Origin: Enhygromyxa salina
GTDB taxonomy: Bacteria > Myxococcota_A > Polyangia > Nannocystales > Nannocystaceae
Length of the DNA: 64,000 nt
Reading direction: 5' to 3'
Assembly (NCBI RefSeq): GCF_000737335.2
Contig: NZ_JMCC02000033.1
Location: 9,786 to 73,785 of the forward strand
In this document: positions 1 through 10,274 of the stretch, in pieces
Layout: each line of letters begins with the position of its first letter
How positions within the stretch are numbered: position 1 is the stretch's first letter
Notes under the pieces: model-generated
Database searches by the model: none
Told to the model about the DNA's origin: nothing
Seen by the model: the letters and a program-made list of their open reading frames with translations, nothing else
Program-made: the position numbers and the translations under genes

Positions 1-579
1 AACTACGAGCTGGCTCAGCGACCCGAGGGCACCGAAGACCTCGAGGGCGCGTGGCTGATCCCCCTGACCGTTGCCGCCAACCAACGCAGCGCGACGATCA
101 AAGTGGTCGAGCAGACGCCCTCGAAGATCAGCATTGCGATCTGGGACCAGCAGGCGCTCGCCTTGCTCGAGAAATTCCTGGCCGCAGACAACCTCGACGC
201 CGCCGCGCGCAAGAAGCTGCAGCCGATCGTCGACATCCGCCGCGACATCGGCCGGATCGACACCGAGGTCGATGGCCTGCGCCGCCAGCAAGCCGAGCTC
301 GAGCAGCGCGCGGATCAAACCCGCCGCAACCTCGACAGCATCAAGAAGGATCCGGCCGCTGGGTCGCTGCGCCAGAAGCTCAACAAGCGACTCGAGGAGT
401 TCTCGACCGAAGCGGACACCCGCGGCCGGCAGATCGTCGAGCTCGAGAGCAAGCGGCTCGAGAAGAAGATCGAGCTCGAAGACATGATCCAGGATCTGGA
501 TCTGCGCGCCCCCATGACCCCTGGCCCAGACGCGAAGCCCAAGCCAGACGCGAAGCCCAACGCGAAGCCCAAGAAGTAG
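1..579 (+). CDS. C-terminal fragment of a coiled-coil protein (DUF4139-like C-terminal region)
   Basis: The reading frame is open from the first base, so the N-terminus lies outside the window; 192 residues are visible. The start of the fragment looks like the last strands of a beta domain (VVEQTPSKISIAIWD). It is followed by a long charged coiled coil with a pattern (RRNLDSIKK, then regular LxxRLEE heptads) that I associate with the tail behind DUF4139 domains. It ends in a low-complexity Lys/Pro/Asp tail (KPDAKP repeats). The family link is from memory of the pattern and is tentative. It is convergent with the response regulator gene that ends at 598. No function is assigned. Confidence 0.6.
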   Translation, partial: NYELAQRPEGTEDLEGAWLIPLTVAANQRSATIKVVEQTPSKISIAIWDQQALALLEKFLAADNLDAAARKKLQPIVDIRRDIGRIDTEVDGLRRQQAELEQRADQTRRNLDSIKKDPAAGSLRQKLNKRLEEFSTEADTRGRQIVELESKRLEKKIELEDMIQDLDLRAPMTPGPDAKPKPDAKPNAKPKK

Positions 580-597
580 CGGCCCAGAACGGCCAGC

Positions 598-1257
598 TCA
601 CTCGGCGGTGACGAGGCCAAGCCGGATCGCCTGGCGGACCAGGCCCGCGACGTTGCGGCACTCGAGCTTGGCCATGATCCGCCCGCGGTGACCCTCGATC
701 GTCTTGACGCTCAGGTGCAGCTGCTTGGCGATCTCGGGGCTCGACTTGCCCTCGCCGACCAGCGTCAGGACCTCGCGCTCGCGCTTGGTCAGGCCGTCGC
801 CGGGATCCTTGGTCTCGGCCGGGGTCTCGCCACGGCTGTCGCGCAGCAAAATCATGGCGATCGCAGGCGAGAAGAACGCCTCGCCGCCGTCGACGGCCCG
901 GATCGCCTTGACGAGATCCGACAGCCCCGAGCCCTTGAGCAAATAGCCGCTCGCGCCGGCCCGGATCGCTGGGCGCACGTACTCTTCGCCGTCGTACATC
1001 GACAAGATCAGGACCTTGGGCGCGTTGGGCTTCTCGCGGATCTCGCGGGTCGCGTCGACGCCGTTGAGCTTGGGCATGTTGAGGTCCATGACCACCACGC
1101 TGGGCTGCAGCCGGGCCGCCGCGTCGACGGCCTCGCGGCCATCGGCGACCTCACCGACCACCTCGAGATCTTCGGTCGCGGTCAACAGCGCCTTGAGGCC
1201 CTCGCGCACGATCGTGTGGTCCTCGGCCAGTAGCACGCGAATCGTCTTGTCCGGCAT
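598..1257 (-). CDS. NarL/FixJ-family response regulator
   Basis: This 219-residue protein has an N-terminal receiver domain, with acidic pocket AEDH near residues 11-14 and phospho-acceptor Asp58 in VVVMDLNMP. A LuxR-type helix-turn-helix follows at about residues 155-215 (LTKREREVLTLVGEGKSS, then LSVKTIEGHRGRIMAKL). Length and architecture match NarL/LiaR-type transcription factors. The start is an ATG six residues before the first beta strand. Its natural partner is probably the HisKA_3 kinase at 3716-5065 on the same strand, although two unrelated genes lie between them. The partnership is inferred from family type and proximity. Confidence 0.93.
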   Translation of the reverse strand: MPDKTIRVLLAEDHTIVREGLKALLTATEDLEVVGEVADGREAVDAAARLQPSVVVMDLNMPKLNGVDATREIREKPNAPKVLILSMYDGEEYVRPAIRAGASGYLLKGSGLSDLVKAIRAVDGGEAFFSPAIAMILLRDSRGETPAETKDPGDGLTKREREVLTLVGEGKSSPEIAKQLHLSVKTIEGHRGRIMAKLECRNVAGLVRQAIRLGLVTAE

Positions 1258-1290
1258 CGTGCGGGCACACTACCAGGATATTCCGGGCCC

Positions 1291-1387
1291 CCACAGAGAC
1301 GTTGGCACTTCGGCGACCGCAGCCGCTTTGCGTCTGGCTGTTCGGATCCGCGTGTGTGGTCCGTCAGACCTCCACAGAGACGTTGGC
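1291..1387 (-). repeat. Dispersed intergenic repeat module with 16-bp direct repeats
   Basis: The 16-bp sequence CCACAGAGACGTTGGC occurs at 1291-1306 and again at 1372-1387, 81 bp apart. The second copy codes for the last residues of the ParA-like protein. Read on the minus strand, the segment starts just after that protein's stop codon. It contains CGGATCCGAACA, then CCAGACGCAAAGCGGCTGC, then TCTGTGGGGG. The same order of blocks is found at about 62530-62615, so both are members of one repeat family. It fills the gap in front of the response regulator gene. Confidence 0.65.
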
Positions 1388-2389
1388 CTTGGTGTGCTCG
1401 ATGCGGCTGAGGATCGACCGCGAGAGCAGACCGAAATCTTCGCGACAACGCCGGACGGCGTCCATGTGCGCGCCGAGTGCTCCATCTGCCGGTCGCAGGT
1501 GGAACATCGGCTTGCGTGCATCCTGCGCTAGCGGCATGAGGCTCTGATAGTGCCTCATGATGCCGAGGCAAAACGGATCCCCGGCGGTGGTGAGATGGGG
1601 CGGGTGCCCGTCGCCAGCGCTGGGTTCCTCGCGGAGCATCGCTCGCCGATACTCCCTCGGCATCCGCTCGACCCAGCGCTCGTACGCTTTAATGGGTCGG
1701 GACAATCGCATGCCCGCTTGCATGACCACGTAGCCAAGCGGCTCCATTCGGCCGCCCGGGAGATCCAATTCGGAGTCAGGGTTCCGCTGAACTCGGTCAG
1801 ACCAGCCTTTTCGCCAGTCGATGAGGGTCGGGCCGAGATGACGCAAGCCTTGCATGGAGTAGAGATCTGGCGCGAGCGGAGTGACGACGAAGTCGGCGGC
1901 GAGCAGCGCGGCGCGGTTGATCGCTCCCAGGCTTGGGCCGACATCGAGCAGGGTGATGTCTGCGGACTGCGAGCTGGCTGCGAGACTGGCCAGCCGATGC
2001 GGGGCGGTGAGCACCCGGAACGCGTCTTCCCTTCGGTCCAGCGCTCGCGGCCAAGCATCCGAGAGCTTGTCTTCGAAGGTTGAGAGCCCCAGATCTCCGG
2101 GCACCAGCCCCAACCCGTCTCGAAGCTCCTCGACGTGCGGCGTGGTGATGTCGCCGATGCCTCGTAGGATGGGGCGAATGGAGCCGAGGATGGTCTGACT
2201 GTGCTCCTCGTCGCTGGGCCAGAGCTCCTCGAGTCGCTCCTCTTCCACACACATCGCGGTGAGGTTTGATTGGGGATCGAGATCGAGGAGCAGGACCCTG
2301 TGCCCGTGATCCACGAGCATGTGCGCGATGTGGTAGACGAGCGTGGTCTTTCCAACGCCGCCCTTGTTGTTGAAAAACGCGACACGCAT
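1364..2389 (-). CDS. Orphan ParA/Soj-like ATPase
   Basis: This 341-residue protein opens with MRVAFFNNKGGVGKTT, a deviant Walker A (residues 9-16, KGGVGKTT) typical of ParA/MinD ATPases. Further motifs are LLLDLDPQSN (Walker A' region) and ITLLDVGPSLGAIN (Walker B region). The frame is open 88 codons further upstream, but ATG 2389 is the obvious start because the P-loop follows directly. Its A is shared with the stop of the upstream AlbA_2 gene (TGATG), so the two genes are translationally coupled. The C-terminal half is longer than in chromosomal Soj and I do not recognise it. No ParB or parS was seen, so a role in segregation is not implied. Confidence 0.85.
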   Translation of the reverse strand: MRVAFFNNKGGVGKTTLVYHIAHMLVDHGHRVLLLDLDPQSNLTAMCVEEERLEELWPSDEEHSQTILGSIRPILRGIGDITTPHVEELRDGLGLVPGDLGLSTFEDKLSDAWPRALDRREDAFRVLTAPHRLASLAASSQSADITLLDVGPSLGAINRAALLAADFVVTPLAPDLYSMQGLRHLGPTLIDWRKGWSDRVQRNPDSELDLPGGRMEPLGYVVMQAGMRLSRPIKAYERWVERMPREYRRAMLREEPSAGDGHPPHLTTAGDPFCLGIMRHYQSLMPLAQDARKPMFHLRPADGALGAHMDAVRRCREDFGLLSRSILSRIEHTKANVSVEV

Positions 2390-3585
2390 CAGGTTCGCCT
2401 CCTGACGATGACGCCGAACGACGAGGGTCCAAAGATGAACTCGGGCGCGGGATTGTCGTTGTCCCGGCAGGCTTTTCGCGCTAACGCGATCCCCATCCCG
2501 AAGCGCTGGACGAAGCCCAGATGATGGAGCGCCGCAGCGATCGTCGGGTTGCGATAGTCGTTGCCCCCGGGGCTGCCGAAGCTCGCTTCGGTCGCCCGCC
2601 CGAACAAACCACCAGGGTTGTGAATCTCGATCCGATCGGTGAACCAGTACCACACCACGGGGGCGTTGCTGGTCTCGTAGTTGCGATGCATCACGGCGTT
2701 GCGAAGGAGCTGTTGCATTGCGGCGATCGGGTAGTCTGGGCGACGAGTCTCGACGGTGCCCGCGAGCGATGTCGACACCCGGATGTGCGCGTTCGTGATC
2801 TCATCGATTCGACGAAGCACGACCGGGAGCGGACCCACCAAGGTATCGTCCTTGCGGTCGATGATTGGGTCGGTGAGTTCGGCGCCGTCGACCCTCAGGA
2901 ACTGGATATATGCCCCAGGAACGAAGGTCGTGGGCTCATGGCCGAGCACGAGCATTCCCGCGACATTGGGGACGCCGTCGGGGGACGCGAGGTGGAGGGC
3001 CGCGAGCTGCTCGGGCACCGAGCGGCCGTTCTCGCTGAGGACCTCGGGATCGACCGCGCTGGGGAGGTACTCCTGCCGGAACAGATCGAGGTCGAGATCA
3101 CGAAGCGTGGATCCGGGGATCGCGCGTTGGTCAAAAGGCCCGTCCCAGCCCCGGCGCCGCTCTGTCAAGATCCGAACCTCGTCGCGGGTCGCCGTTCCTT
3201 TTCGCGGACCAACACGCACACACACCCGGCCGCGTAGCTCGACGGGCGGGTTCGGCGAGGCCTCGACCTCGACCACGGCGATGGCCTTGCCGTCGAGGAC
3301 AGCCTTGTAGACGGTCATGAGCGGAAACGGGAGGATGTTCCCGTCGCTGCGGATGTTGGTGAGTGACAGCAGCAGCTCGTCGGTGATTGGGAGCCCGGTG
3401 GGTTTGCCGGTCCGATCCGTTACCCCGACCAGGATCACGCCGCCGCCGGCGCCAGGGAGATCATTCGAGTAGGCGCAGATCGCCTCTTCGATCTCCTTCT
3501 TGACCGCCTTGACCGAGGCTTTGCGCTCGACCTCAAAGCTCTCGAGGTCAGCGGCAAGCCGGACGATCTCCTCTGCGCTGCGCAT
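2389..3585 (-). CDS. AlbA_2 (Schlafen-type) / HATPase_c_4 ATP-binding protein
   Basis: This protein is 398 residues from ATG 3585. The N-terminal third has the AlbA_2 pattern: FEVERKASV, then GAGGGVILVGVTD, then PPVELRGRVCVRVG. The C-terminal part has a degenerate HATPase_c_4 domain (LLRNAVMHRNYE, then DRIEIHNPGGLFG) and a terminal IVRRRT. This AlbA_2 plus HATPase layout is typical of COG2865-type putative regulators. The frame is open about 71 codons further upstream, but that stretch is Arg/Pro/Ser-rich and looks non-coding. It is coupled to the ParA-like gene (TGATG). Known relatives occur in transcription control and in defence or mobile loci; which applies here is not visible. Confidence 0.85.
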   Translation of the reverse strand: MRSAEEIVRLAADLESFEVERKASVKAVKKEIEEAICAYSNDLPGAGGGVILVGVTDRTGKPTGLPITDELLLSLTNIRSDGNILPFPLMTVYKAVLDGKAIAVVEVEASPNPPVELRGRVCVRVGPRKGTATRDEVRILTERRRGWDGPFDQRAIPGSTLRDLDLDLFRQEYLPSAVDPEVLSENGRSVPEQLAALHLASPDGVPNVAGMLVLGHEPTTFVPGAYIQFLRVDGAELTDPIIDRKDDTLVGPLPVVLRRIDEITNAHIRVSTSLAGTVETRRPDYPIAAMQQLLRNAVMHRNYETSNAPVVWYWFTDRIEIHNPGGLFGRATEASFGSPGGNDYRNPTIAAALHHLGFVQRFGMGIALARKACRDNDNPAPEFIFGPSSFGVIVRRRT

Positions 3586-3715
3586 GGCTGGGCAGGATAC
3601 CCGAGAAGTGTGCATGGGAGGATCGCAACGGGTGCACCCGCGGCATGCGGCGTACACAGAGAGGTCCAAGCGCTCGGTGTCCCGGCTGATACGGGTCGCC
3701 ATTGCGTTTGGCCGA

Positions 3716-5065
3716 TCAAACGCTGTCGGGCTTGACGGGCAGCTCGACCCGGATCGATGCCCCCTCGCCTGGGGTCGCGCTGATCTCGATCGTTCCACCC
3801 AGCAGCTCGACGCGCTCGCGCATGCCCTCGAGCCCGCGCCGGCCCTTGGCGCGGACCTGCTCGACGTCGAAGCCCTCGCCGTCGTCGACGATCTCGATTG
3901 AGATCCGATCGTGGAGCGAGCCCGCGTCGAGCCGGCGCAGGTGGATCTCCACGCGCTCGGCCTTGGCGTGGCGGGCGACGTTGGTCAGGCTCTCTTGCAC
4001 GATCCGATAGGCCGCGGTCTCGACACCGGTGTCGACGCCAGGCTTGTCGAGGTCCGCGAACGCGTAGTCGATCTCGACGCCCGTGCGCTCGGAGAAGTCG
4101 TCGCAGTGCCGCTCGACCGCCCCTTGCAGGCCAAGGTCGTCGAGCACCGCGGGCGCGAGCCGATCGACGACGCGACGGATCTCCTCGAGGGTCGAGTCGG
4201 CCAGCTCCATGGTCCGGGTCGCCATGGTCTTGGCGCTGGGGTTGCCGGCGATCTCGGCGAGCAGCTGCAGGTTGATCCGGATCGCCGTGAGCGCCTGCCC
4301 GGCCGAGTCGTGGAGCTCGCGCGACAAAGACCGCCGCTCGGCCTCCTGCATGGCGACCGCGCGGCCCGAGAGGTCACGCAGGCGCTGCTCTTTGTCGCGG
4401 ACCTCCTCGAGCGCCTCTTGCAGCTGCGAGGAGCGCACGACCACCGTGGCCTCGAGGTTGGTGTTGAGGTGCTCGAGCGCGCTCTGCGACGCGTCGATCC
4501 GCTGCTCGGCCTCGATGATCGCCTTGAGCGGCAGCGCGTACATGACCCCCGCGAGCAGGGCCCCGAGCGCGGCGAAGCCCAGGAAGATCAGCGAGGCCTG
4601 GCGCTCGACGTCGCGCGAGGTCACGCCAACCCACACTCGCCCAACCTCGCGCTCGAGCTCGATCGGCTCCCAGTACCAGAGCAGCTGGCGGTCGGCGTTG
4701 CCGGGGGGCGCCTGGCCCAGCTCGATCAGCCGCCCGTCCTCGTCGGTCAGATCGATCCGCACGATGCTCTGGTGCTGGGTCTGCAAGCTGACGTGGCGCA
4801 GCAGCTTGGGTGCGTCGTAGCGCCACAGCACGGGCCGCTGCTGGGCCTCCTCGTGGATCAGCTCCGCGACCAACTTGGCCGTCGAGCTCGCCCGGGTGCG
4901 GATCGTCTTGACCCCCATGCCCAGGTACACGAGCGGCGCCGAGATAGCGACGACGACCAACAAGAAGAACGCGAGCGGCCCGAGCCGAGCCGCGAGGTAG
5001 CGCTCCAAGTTCACGCCCACACCCTCGAGCCCACCCTCGGGCGCGAGCTGCTCGCGGTCCGTCAC
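3716..5065 (-). CDS. Membrane sensor histidine kinase, HisKA_3 type
   Basis: This 449-residue protein has two transmembrane segments (about residues 30-52 and 157-180) that bracket a small extracytoplasmic region. A coiled coil (about 185-235) links to the HisKA_3 domain, with phospho-acceptor His252 in SRELHDSAGQ. The HATPase_c domain follows, with N-box YRIVQESLTNVARH (Asn362) and G1 box DDGEGFD near 394-400. It starts with GTG. The architecture matches LiaS/NarX/DegS-like kinases, which pair with NarL-type regulators, so the regulator at 598 is the likely partner. It is transcribed divergently from the Ser/Thr kinase gene at 5353. Confidence 0.92.
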   Translation of the reverse strand: MTDREQLAPEGGLEGVGVNLERYLAARLGPLAFFLLVVVAISAPLVYLGMGVKTIRTRASSTAKLVAELIHEEAQQRPVLWRYDAPKLLRHVSLQTQHQSIVRIDLTDEDGRLIELGQAPPGNADRQLLWYWEPIELEREVGRVWVGVTSRDVERQASLIFLGFAALGALLAGVMYALPLKAIIEAEQRIDASQSALEHLNTNLEATVVVRSSQLQEALEEVRDKEQRLRDLSGRAVAMQEAERRSLSRELHDSAGQALTAIRINLQLLAEIAGNPSAKTMATRTMELADSTLEEIRRVVDRLAPAVLDDLGLQGAVERHCDDFSERTGVEIDYAFADLDKPGVDTGVETAAYRIVQESLTNVARHAKAERVEIHLRRLDAGSLHDRISIEIVDDGEGFDVEQVRAKGRRGLEGMRERVELLGGTIEISATPGEGASIRVELPVKPDSV

Positions 5066-5300
5066 CCCGACACTCTACCCAGGTTCTGCCCAACTCCATC
5101 ACTCCCCGCCGATCCCAACGCGCCCCCCGCCCGCGGCCGGGCGCCTCCCGGGCCACCCTGAGGCTGGGGAGATCGCGGTAAGCACGGCCTCCGATATCGC
5201 TCGGCGAGATCCGACATTCCTGCCACGCGACCCGCTCCGCGCCGTCGCGACCGCGGACGGTGAGGCCGCCGCACGCCGGGCGATGGGGTGTTCGCGGCGG

Positions 5301-5322
5301 TTGCATGCCACATGACATGCAA
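5301..5322. promoter_or_regulatory. Inverted repeat TTGCATG-N8-CATGCAA, candidate operator
   Basis: A perfect 7-bp inverted repeat with an 8-bp spacer lies in the divergent gap between the sensor kinase and the Ser/Thr kinase genes, about 30 bp upstream of the proposed GTG start. It has the size of a dimeric regulator site. No regulator can be assigned from the sequence. Confidence 0.35.
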
Positions 5323-5352
5323 TGTCGGCCGTCCAATAGTATTTTCGCGGCC

Positions 5353-7602
<2,250 letters not shown>

Positions 7603-7625
7603 AGGCTAGCGTGTAAGACCGCCAC

Positions 7626-9614
7626 GTGGGCCCAGTTGCGTCGTGGATGCGCGCCCATGGCTTGACTCGTTCGCTCTCGATCTTGGCGCTGTTGCTCACC
7701 CCGCTCGTAGCCGGGGGCCTGAGCTACGTGAGCCCGAGCGCGGCAAGGGCTGGTCCCGGCTCCGACCCAGGCGAGGAGACGCGCGGGCAGATCAACGGGG
7801 TGATCAAGCACGCCGAGACCGGCGCCCCGATCGAATTCGCGCTGGTCGTGTTGACCTGCGACTGCTTCACCGGCTCGCGCGAGGCCATGACCAACGCCCG
7901 CGGCATCTACAGCTTTGGCGCGCTACCGGCGGGGCGCTACACGGTCCGCGCGTTCGCGGGAACGGGCGGGATCACCAAGATCATCGAGCTGCCAGTAGGC
8001 GCGAAGTTCCGCGCGAATTTCAGCCTCGACCCCGAGCCCGAACGAGTCGTGCAGATCGTGGTCAAGGCGCCGCCGGTGGCCTCGACCGCCGCGGCAGCCA
8101 TGACGATCAGCATGGAGGAGGCCAAGCAGCTGCCGGTCGGGGTCCGGAGCAGCCGTGACTTCACCGCGGTCGTCGACCTCTCACCGACCGCGAGCCGCGA
8201 CGTCTCGGGGATCACCGGGGCCGAGACCTACGGCGAGATCCAAGAGCGCGGCTTCACGAAGGCCGCGCACAGCTCGACCTTCTCGATCGACGTTGACACC
8301 GCCTCGTACAGCAACGTCCGCCGGTTCCTGCGCGACGCTGCCCGGCCGCCCGCCGACGCGGTCCGGGTCGAGGAATTGATCAACTACTTCAGCTACGACT
8401 ACCCCGCACCCAACACCACGGGGGCGCCGTTCTCGGTGACGACGGAGGTCGCAGACTGCCCGTGGAACCCCAAAGCGCGGCTGCTGCACATTGGCCTGCA
8501 GGGTCGCGAGATCCCAGCGGGCAAGCTCCCGCCCCGCAACCTGGTGTTCTTGCTCGACGTCTCTGGTTCGATGAGTTCGGCCGACAAGCTGCCGCTGTTG
8601 CAGCGCGCCATGAAGCTCATGGTCTCGACGCTCACGCGCCACGACCACGTGTCGATCGTCGTCTACGCGGGCGCCTCGGGGGTCGTGTTGCCGCCGACCT
8701 CGGGCGCCGACCAAGCCGTGATCATGGCGGCCCTCGACCGGCTCCACGCTGGCGGCTCGACCAACGGCGGCGCTGGGATCGAGCGGGCCTACGCGCTGGC
8801 CCGCGAGCGCTTCGACCCCAAGGCGATCAACCGGGTGATCCTCGCGACGGACGGCGACTTCAACGTGGGCGACGTCAGCCAGGCCCAGCTGCAGGCGCTG
8901 ATCGAAGCGGAGCGCGAGTCGGGGGTGTTCTTGTCCGTGCTCGGGCTCGGGACCGGCAACTTGAAGGACCAGACCATGGAGATGCTGGCCGACAAGGGCA
9001 ACGGCAACTACGCGTACATCGACACGATCCACGAGGCCCGCAAGGTGCTGGTCGAGCAGGCCGGCGCCACGCTGGTGACGATCGCCAAGGACGTCAAGAT
9101 TCAGGTCGAGTTCGACCCCGCGCAGGTCAAATCCTACCGGCTGATCGGCTACGAGAATCGGGCGCTCGCGGCCAAGGACTTCGACGACGATCACAAAGAT
9201 GCCGGGGAGATCGGCGCGGGCCACTCGGTCACGGCGCTCTACGAATTCGTCCCGGCGGATCCCAAGCCGGACGCCAGGACCAAGCGTCAGCGCAAGCGGG
9301 ACGCAGCCCAGGCGCCCCAGCCCATGGCCGAGCTGCGCCTGCGCTTCAAGGCCCCCGACGCCAAGCACAGCCAGCTGTCGAGCTTTGCCGTCGTCGACGC
9401 CGGGACCACGCTCGCGGCCAGCTCCAACGACTTTCGGTTCAGCGCTGCAGTCGCCGAATTCGGCATGTTGCTGCGCGACTCGAAGCACCGGGGGCGGGCG
9501 AGCTGGGCCGGTGTGACGTCGTTGGCAGCGGGCGCGCTCGGGAACGATCCCGGGCACTATCGCCACGAGTTCCTGGACCTGGTCGCGCTGGCCCAGGCCC
9601 TGCCCAAACCATGA
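7626..9614 (+). CDS. YfbK-like von Willebrand factor A protein with carboxypeptidase-regulatory N-domain
   Basis: This is a 662-residue exported protein; GTG 7626 is used here and ATG 7647 is an alternative. After the signal peptide (to about residue 42) comes a carboxypeptidase regulatory-like beta domain (GQINGVIKHAETGAPI, then GALPAGRYTVRAF). Next is a TonB-plug-like segment (about 155-210), then the YfbK N-terminal motif (FSIDVDTASYSNVRRFL). The VWA domain has a complete MIDAS start, DVSGS (311-315), and ATDGDFNVG. The C-terminal part resembles DUF3520. It is probably a surface or periplasmic metal-dependent binding protein. It begins 23 bp after the kinase gene and may be cotranscribed with it. 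The ligand is unknown. Confidence 0.88.
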   Translation: MGPVASWMRAHGLTRSLSILALLLTPLVAGGLSYVSPSAARAGPGSDPGEETRGQINGVIKHAETGAPIEFALVVLTCDCFTGSREAMTNARGIYSFGALPAGRYTVRAFAGTGGITKIIELPVGAKFRANFSLDPEPERVVQIVVKAPPVASTAAAAMTISMEEAKQLPVGVRSSRDFTAVVDLSPTASRDVSGITGAETYGEIQERGFTKAAHSSTFSIDVDTASYSNVRRFLRDAARPPADAVRVEELINYFSYDYPAPNTTGAPFSVTTEVADCPWNPKARLLHIGLQGREIPAGKLPPRNLVFLLDVSGSMSSADKLPLLQRAMKLMVSTLTRHDHVSIVVYAGASGVVLPPTSGADQAVIMAALDRLHAGGSTNGGAGIERAYALARERFDPKAINRVILATDGDFNVGDVSQAQLQALIEAERESGVFLSVLGLGTGNLKDQTMEMLADKGNGNYAYIDTIHEARKVLVEQAGATLVTIAKDVKIQVEFDPAQVKSYRLIGYENRALAAKDFDDDHKDAGEIGAGHSVTALYEFVPADPKPDARTKRQRKRDAAQAPQPMAELRLRFKAPDAKHSQLSSFAVVDAGTTLAASSNDFRFSAAVAEFGMLLRDSKHRGRASWAGVTSLAAGALGNDPGHYRHEFLDLVALAQALPKP

Positions 9615-9640
9615 GCGCGGGTGTGTAGACTGGCTCGCCC

Positions 9641-10234
9641 ATGACCGACACCAACCTCGTGCTCGCAAGCACCTCGCGCTGGCGGGCCGAGCTGCTCGCT
9701 CGACTCGAGCTGCCGTTCACCTGCGCGGCGCCGCGCTTCGACGAGCGCGGTGAGGATCACCGGTTCGCGCAGCTTGGCCCCCAGGCGTTTGCGCTGCACC
9801 TCGCGCGCGGCAAGGCGCAGAGCTTGGCAGCCGACCACGACGCGTGGATCTTGGCGGCGGATCAGCTCGCCGTGCTCGACGAACCTGGCGGCCCGCAGCT
9901 GCTCCACAAGCCAGGGACGAGCGCCCGGGCGGTCGAGCAGCTGATGCGCCTGCGGGGGCGCACGCACCAGCTGGTGACCGCCGTCGTGCTGACCCGCGGG
10001 GCGGTCGAACATCACGAGATCGATCAGCAACACCTGACCATGCGAGCGTTCTCGCTGGTCGAGGCGCAGGACTATGTGACCAAGCATCAGCCGCTCGACA
10101 GCGTTGGCGCGTACCACATCGAGGACGCCGGGATCCGGCTGTTCGAGCGGATCGAAGGCGGCGACTTCACCAGCATCATGGGGCTCCCGCTGCTCGTGGT
10201 GTGCCGATTGTTGCGCCTCGCGGAGGTCCTTTAG
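9641..10234 (+). CDS. Maf family nucleotide pyrophosphatase, YceF type
   Basis: This 197-residue protein has the Maf signature LASTSRWRAELL at residues 8-19, then CAAPRFDE, the catalytic region ILAADQLAVL and KPGTSARAVEQL. It ends with GAYHIEDAGIRLFERIEGGD and MGLPLLVVCRLLR. The Trp before Arg in TSRWR, CAAP.FDE and ADQ (rather than ADT) fit the YceF subgroup, known to hydrolyse 7-methyl-GTP, better than the canonical dTTP/UTP Maf group. The subgroup choice is inference from residue pattern. ATG 9641 lies 26 bp after the VWA gene. It is a cytosolic house-cleaning enzyme. Confidence 0.9.
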   Translation: MTDTNLVLASTSRWRAELLARLELPFTCAAPRFDERGEDHRFAQLGPQAFALHLARGKAQSLAADHDAWILAADQLAVLDEPGGPQLLHKPGTSARAVEQLMRLRGRTHQLVTAVVLTRGAVEHHEIDQQHLTMRAFSLVEAQDYVTKHQPLDSVGAYHIEDAGIRLFERIEGGDFTSIMGLPLLVVCRLLRLAEVL

Positions 10235-10274
10235 GACCTTGGGGGGGACCGCGTCCGTGGGTCGCGGGGGCGGG

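Noticed and set aside
1364..2389. Chromosome or plasmid partition locus with origin
   Set aside because: Only a ParA-like gene is present; there is no ParB, no parS-like palindrome and no DnaA-box cluster.
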